Below are positions 21,529-23,519 of a DNA stretch of 23,519 bases, piece after piece. The notes beneath the pieces were generated by a model. The model had not been told where the DNA came from. It made no database searches and worked only from the letters and a program-made list of their open reading frames with translations. The translations under genes and the position numbers were made by a program. This stretch comes from a virus: positions 1 through 23,519 of IMG/VR virus record IMGVR_UViG_3300006802_015691; one strand, given 5' to 3'. Within the stretch, counting starts at the first letter, position 1. Each line of letters begins with the position of its first letter.

Positions 21529-21788
21529 TTCGCCGCCCTCCATTTCTTAAAGCTTCCAGCCTCGATCAAAACCCGCCCCGTTCCCGGCACCCGCTTAAAC
21601 GTCCCGGCCCCAACCATGCGCCGAACCTGCGTATCGGAAATTTTCCCCCGCCGGGCGCACTCCTCAACCGTCAAAGGATCCTCTGACTCATCCGCCGCCA
21701 CCAGCAAACCTTCCTTCTTGGCCGCCTCAATAATCGCCGGCACCAACAAAGCCACCGCCTCTTCGCCTAACTCAACCGCAAGTCTCAT
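21525..21788 (-). CDS. Excisionase/MerR-like HTH protein
   Basis: An 87-residue protein. The N-terminal helix (LVPAIIEAAKKEGLLVA) is followed by a winged-helix HTH unit: LTVEECARRGKISDTQVRRMVGAGTFKRVPGTGRVLIEAGSFKKW (about 39-83). This pattern is shared by excisionases and small phage regulators. With no integrase in the window, a control role in the early operon is as likely as excision. It starts on the stop of the upstream gene (TAATG) and overlaps the DnaA-like gene. Confidence 0.7.
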   Translation of the reverse strand: MRLAVELGEEAVALLVPAIIEAAKKEGLLVAADESEDPLTVEECARRGKISDTQVRRMVGAGTFKRVPGTGRVLIEAGSFKKWRAAK

Positions 21789-21961
21789 TATGCTGCCTCC
21801 CTTTCGAGCTTCTCAATCTCGGCCTGAATGGCCACCTCACGCTCCGCAATCACCAAAGCCCGCAAAGCGTCATCCTTGGCCCGCCGCCGAAGCATCTGAA
21901 GGCTTTCCAACTCCAACCGGAGAACCTCCCTCAAAATCGTTTCCTTAACCGTTGTTTTCAT
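21788..21961 (-). CDS. Small coiled-coil leader protein of the early operon
   Basis: A 57-residue protein, MKTTVKETILREVLRLELES and onward to KLEREAA. It is rich in Leu, Glu and Arg with heptad spacing, so it is probably a single helix or coiled coil. It is the first gene of the leftward operon, behind the control region at 21962-22043. Its stop overlaps the next start as TAATG, which supports real translation. Function unknown; it could be an anti-repressor or an assembly partner of the following HTH protein, but this is a guess. Confidence 0.6.
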   Translation of the reverse strand: MKTTVKETILREVLRLELESLQMLRRRAKDDALRALVIAEREVAIQAEIEKLEREAA

Positions 21962-22043
21962 TTACGAAACATTTTCTAGAATAGAAATAAACGGTCCGCA
22001 AGAGAAATGTTGCTTTTTTTTAAATTGTTGTCAAAATAGAAAC
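21962..22043. promoter_or_regulatory. Divergent control region between repressor and early operon
   Basis: This AT-rich 82-bp gap separates divergent genes. On the minus strand TTGACA (22034-22029) is followed after 17 nt by AACATT (22011-22006), a plausible leftward promoter. The octamer AATAGAAA occurs twice (21980-21987 and 22035-22042). The second copy overlaps the TTGACA box and ends against the repressor start at 22044, so these are candidate operators. A rightward promoter is less clear, and the repressor message may have a very short leader. Confidence 0.55.
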
Positions 22044-22460
22044 ATGAGCCACGTCACGATAACCCTAGAAACCATCATTGAACGTTCTTTCGATGGAAAA
22101 CAAAGAGCCCTAGCAACCGCCTCCGGAATCACTCCCGGCCAGGTTTCCAAATTCCTGAAAGGCACCCAGCCCCTCACGCATTCAACCCTCGAAACTCTTT
22201 GCAATCATCTCGACAAAAAAGACTGCCAGGCCTTGTGCCTCGCCGCAGCCCGCGACCTTCTCCCCCCGGACATTGCAGAAGCGATCACCCTTGAAACGCC
22301 CACCCAAACCCTGCACGAGCCAACCACATTTAACGACCTTGACCCCAAGACCGAGGAAATTTTCGCCAAGCTCCGCGCCCTCGTCCGCAAAGATCCCGAA
22401 ACCCGCGACTGGATCCACCACCTCGCCACCTGGATCTTTCCAAACTCAAACCAAGACTAA
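22044..22460 (+). CDS. Phage repressor-like HTH protein
   Basis: A 138-residue protein transcribed away from the early operon, the place of a lysogeny repressor. Residues about 5-60 form an XRE-like HTH: RSFDGKQRALATASGITPGQVSKFLKGTQPLTHSTLETLCNHL. A helical C-terminal part (DLDPKTEEIFAKLRALVRKDPETRDWIHHLATWIF) may mediate oligomerisation. There is no LexA-like Ser/Lys peptidase, so induction by RecA cleavage is not expected. Codons end mostly in C, matching the C-rich plus strand. The partner gene at 22464 starts 3 bp later. Confidence 0.75.
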   Translation: MSHVTITLETIIERSFDGKQRALATASGITPGQVSKFLKGTQPLTHSTLETLCNHLDKKDCQALCLAAARDLLPPDIAEAITLETPTQTLHEPTTFNDLDPKTEEIFAKLRALVRKDPETRDWIHHLATWIFPNSNQD

Positions 22461-22463
22461 GCC

Positions 22464-22847
22464 ATGAAAAACCCAAAACGCGCCCGTTGCCTGATTTTCG
22501 ACTATGACACCACATGGGACGAAATCAGCGCGCCCGACATCGCCCGCCTTCTCAACACCTCACAAGCCAAGGTGAAAGAATGGAAGAAAAACGGCATGAC
22601 CAAACAGGAGGCCGACCGTTACGAAAAATTCAGCAACGCCGCCCGAAACGAAGCCGCCCGATTTGAGGATTCAAAAACACCCTCAAACCACTCCGGGAAA
22701 TTCACCAAAGACGAAGTTCACCGGATCCAAAAGTTTGCAGAAATGCTTTTCCGGAAAAAAAAGGAACTCGCCAGACGAGAAGAGGAAATCGAAGCCGAAC
22801 ACCGGGAGCGACAAAAACTTTACCTGGAACGCCTGAAAAACCAGTAA
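22464..22847 (+). CDS. Hypothetical repressor partner protein
   Basis: A 127-residue charged protein. Residues about 18-55 (TWDEISAPDIARLLNTSQAKVKEWKKNGMTKQEADRYEKF) look like a divergent HTH. The last 45 residues are a Lys/Glu/Arg-rich coiled coil. It directly follows the repressor gene and shares the terminator behind it, so it is likely co-expressed in the lysogen. It could be a co-regulator; no family is recognised. Confidence 0.6.
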   Translation: MKNPKRARCLIFDYDTTWDEISAPDIARLLNTSQAKVKEWKKNGMTKQEADRYEKFSNAARNEAARFEDSKTPSNHSGKFTKDEVHRIQKFAEMLFRKKKELARREEEIEAEHRERQKLYLERLKNQ

Positions 22848-22852
22848 CAAAC

Positions 22853-22879
22853 AAGCTCGCCGATCACGCGGGCTTTTTT
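22853..22879 (+). terminator. Intrinsic terminator of the rightward operon
   Basis: AAGCTCGC (22853-22860) pairs with GCGGGCTT (22868-22875), including one G-T wobble, across a 7-nt loop. It is followed by a six-T run, starting 5 bp behind the stop of the partner gene. Confidence 0.8.
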
Positions 22880-23213
22880 GTGGATTTGTCCACCGTCCAC
22901 CCGCATTTCCAAAACCGGTTCCTTATTGGCTAGAAACGCATATTTTTGCGCTCTATCTTTACAGTATAGGGTTTACCTAAAACCCTTGGTTGAGTGGACA
23001 AGTAGTAAGCAAGTAGCTAAACAACAACACTTTAGAACGTCCAACGAAGGATTTTAACACAGTGGACAAAAAACACGGTGGATGGACAAATCACCAAAAC
23101 CCGTGTTCGATTGAGCACCCGCATTTGTCCAACGTGTCGAATTTGTCCACCCATTGTCCACCCAACCTTAGCGAGTAGTAGCCACTCGCGCGGATATTGG
23201 CTAAAGTCCCCCC
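22880..23213. repeat. Non-coding region with DnaA-box-like repeats (possible origin)
   Basis: No gene fits here. The heptamer TTGTCCA occurs seven times: plus orientation at 22886, 23125, 23143 and 23154; minus orientation at 22994-23001, 23062-23069 and 23083-23089. Most copies extend to TTGTCCAC plus C or T. TTGTCCACA is the DnaA box of some high-GC bacteria and TTATCCACA that of E. coli. The blocks 23062-23091 and 23123-23150 form an imperfect inverted repeat. A stretch at 22920-22985 is richer in A and T, as an unwinding element would be. This could be an origin, or binding sites for the phage DnaA-like or ParB-type protein. Confidence 0.6.
23171..23189. repeat. Hairpin upstream of the Pmp3-like gene
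   Basis: GCGAGT and ACTCGC pair across a 7-nt loop, 25 bp before the start of the Pmp3-like gene. No T run follows, so it is more likely a leader structure or operator than a terminator. Confidence 0.4.
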
Positions 23214-23444
23214 ATGAGATACTTCATCGCCCTCATCCTCCCGCCGCTCGCCGTCCTCCTCACCGGCCGCCTGGTCCAGCTCCTCCTCAACATCCTCCTG
23301 TGCTTTCTCTTCTGGATCCCCGGTATCGTCCACGCCCTCCTCATCGTCTCTGACTCGAAGGCCAAAGCCCGGAACGCCGCCCAACTCAAACAGCTCCGAA
23401 AGCTCCACAAGAAAGGGATTTCCCCACCCCCGATCCCCAAATAA
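23214..23444 (+). CDS. Pmp3/YqaE-family small membrane protein
   Basis: A 76-residue protein with two hydrophobic segments, residues about 3-16 and 20-46. The motif LPPLAVLLTGRL followed by LLNILLCFLFWIPGIVHALLIV is the hallmark of the Pmp3/UPF0057 family of stress-linked plasma membrane proteins. The C-terminal tail is basic and Pro-rich (KGISPPPIPK). It is not a usual phage gene, so it may be host DNA that marks the right edge of the prophage, or a cargo gene. Codons are strongly C-ending. Confidence 0.85.
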   Translation: MRYFIALILPPLAVLLTGRLVQLLLNILLCFLFWIPGIVHALLIVSDSKAKARNAAQLKQLRKLHKKGISPPPIPK

Positions 23445-23519
23445 TCGCCATATCTAACCACAGAAACCAGAAAACCAAAATCCCCCCCCCAAATCCGAAT
23501 CCATAATGCGGACGCACAC
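23445..23519. other. Right-end non-coding tail of the window
   Basis: No gene is seen. It contains a run of nine Cs (23482-23490) in an otherwise A-rich stretch. The tract lies outside any reading frame I can support. Confidence 0.5.

Noticed and set aside
22880-23213. CRISPR array or tRNA gene in the repeat region
   Set aside because: Repeats are only 7-9 bp with irregular spacing and mixed orientation, and no cloverleaf fold could be drawn.
23482-23490. Poly-C tract as a phase-variable switch
   Set aside because: It lies behind the Pmp3-like stop and in no supported gene or promoter.

Overview
The window is most of a lambda-like siphovirus genome, probably a prophage. All but three genes lie on the minus strand. 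The DNA is GC-rich. The plus strand is C-rich and G-poor almost throughout, whichever strand codes. Several genes lack a textbook Shine-Dalgarno sequence. I cannot fix the host from this. A Gram-negative, possibly Verrucomicrobiota-type, bacterium would fit, but that is a guess. No integrase, lysis gene or tRNA is visible, so the element continues beyond the left edge.

Read right to left along the minus strand, the layout is as follows. (1) A control region near 21,960-22,045 separates a rightward pair (HTH repressor-like gene plus a small partner, ended by a terminator at 22,853-22,879) from a long leftward operon. (2) The early/replication module (21,961 to 15,384) holds a small leader protein, an excisionase-like HTH protein, a stand-alone DnaA domain IV-like protein, an HTH-tailed protein, two ParB-fold proteins (one DGQHR type, one ParB type) with no ParA, a GNAT acetyltransferase and a TOPRIM/SF3 primase-helicase. 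Many of these genes overlap by 4 bp (ATGA). (3) Packaging and head genes (15,380 to about 5,730) follow with almost no gap and in lambda order: small terminase, GpA-type large terminase, gpW-position gene, portal, a DNA methyltransferase, a ClpP-like protease fused to a scaffold-like tail, the major capsid protein, and connector/neck genes. (4) The tail genes (5,099 to 1) are tail terminator, tail tube, tail assembly chaperones with a predicted -1 frameshift, tape measure, and a distal tail gene cut by the window edge.

Three lower-GC regulatory cassettes interrupt the structural operon, at about 2,465-2,990, 5,116-5,730 and 11,576-12,440. Two of them carry paralogous 62-residue XRE repressors. 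Upstream of each repressor is the same tandem operator array: two dyads of the form TCGTA-N5-TGCGA, with starts 33 bp apart, then a shared 9-mer exactly 10 bp further on. Nine structural genes share an unusual start context, TTGAC followed 15-16 nt later by the ATG, usually with a GGCGGG-type purine tract between. These two patterns are the best candidates for something not previously described.

Right of the phage genes, 22,880-23,213 is non-coding. It carries seven copies of a DnaA-box-like heptamer (TTGTCCA), part of which forms a large imperfect inverted repeat. A Pmp3/YqaE-family membrane protein gene follows and may be host DNA.
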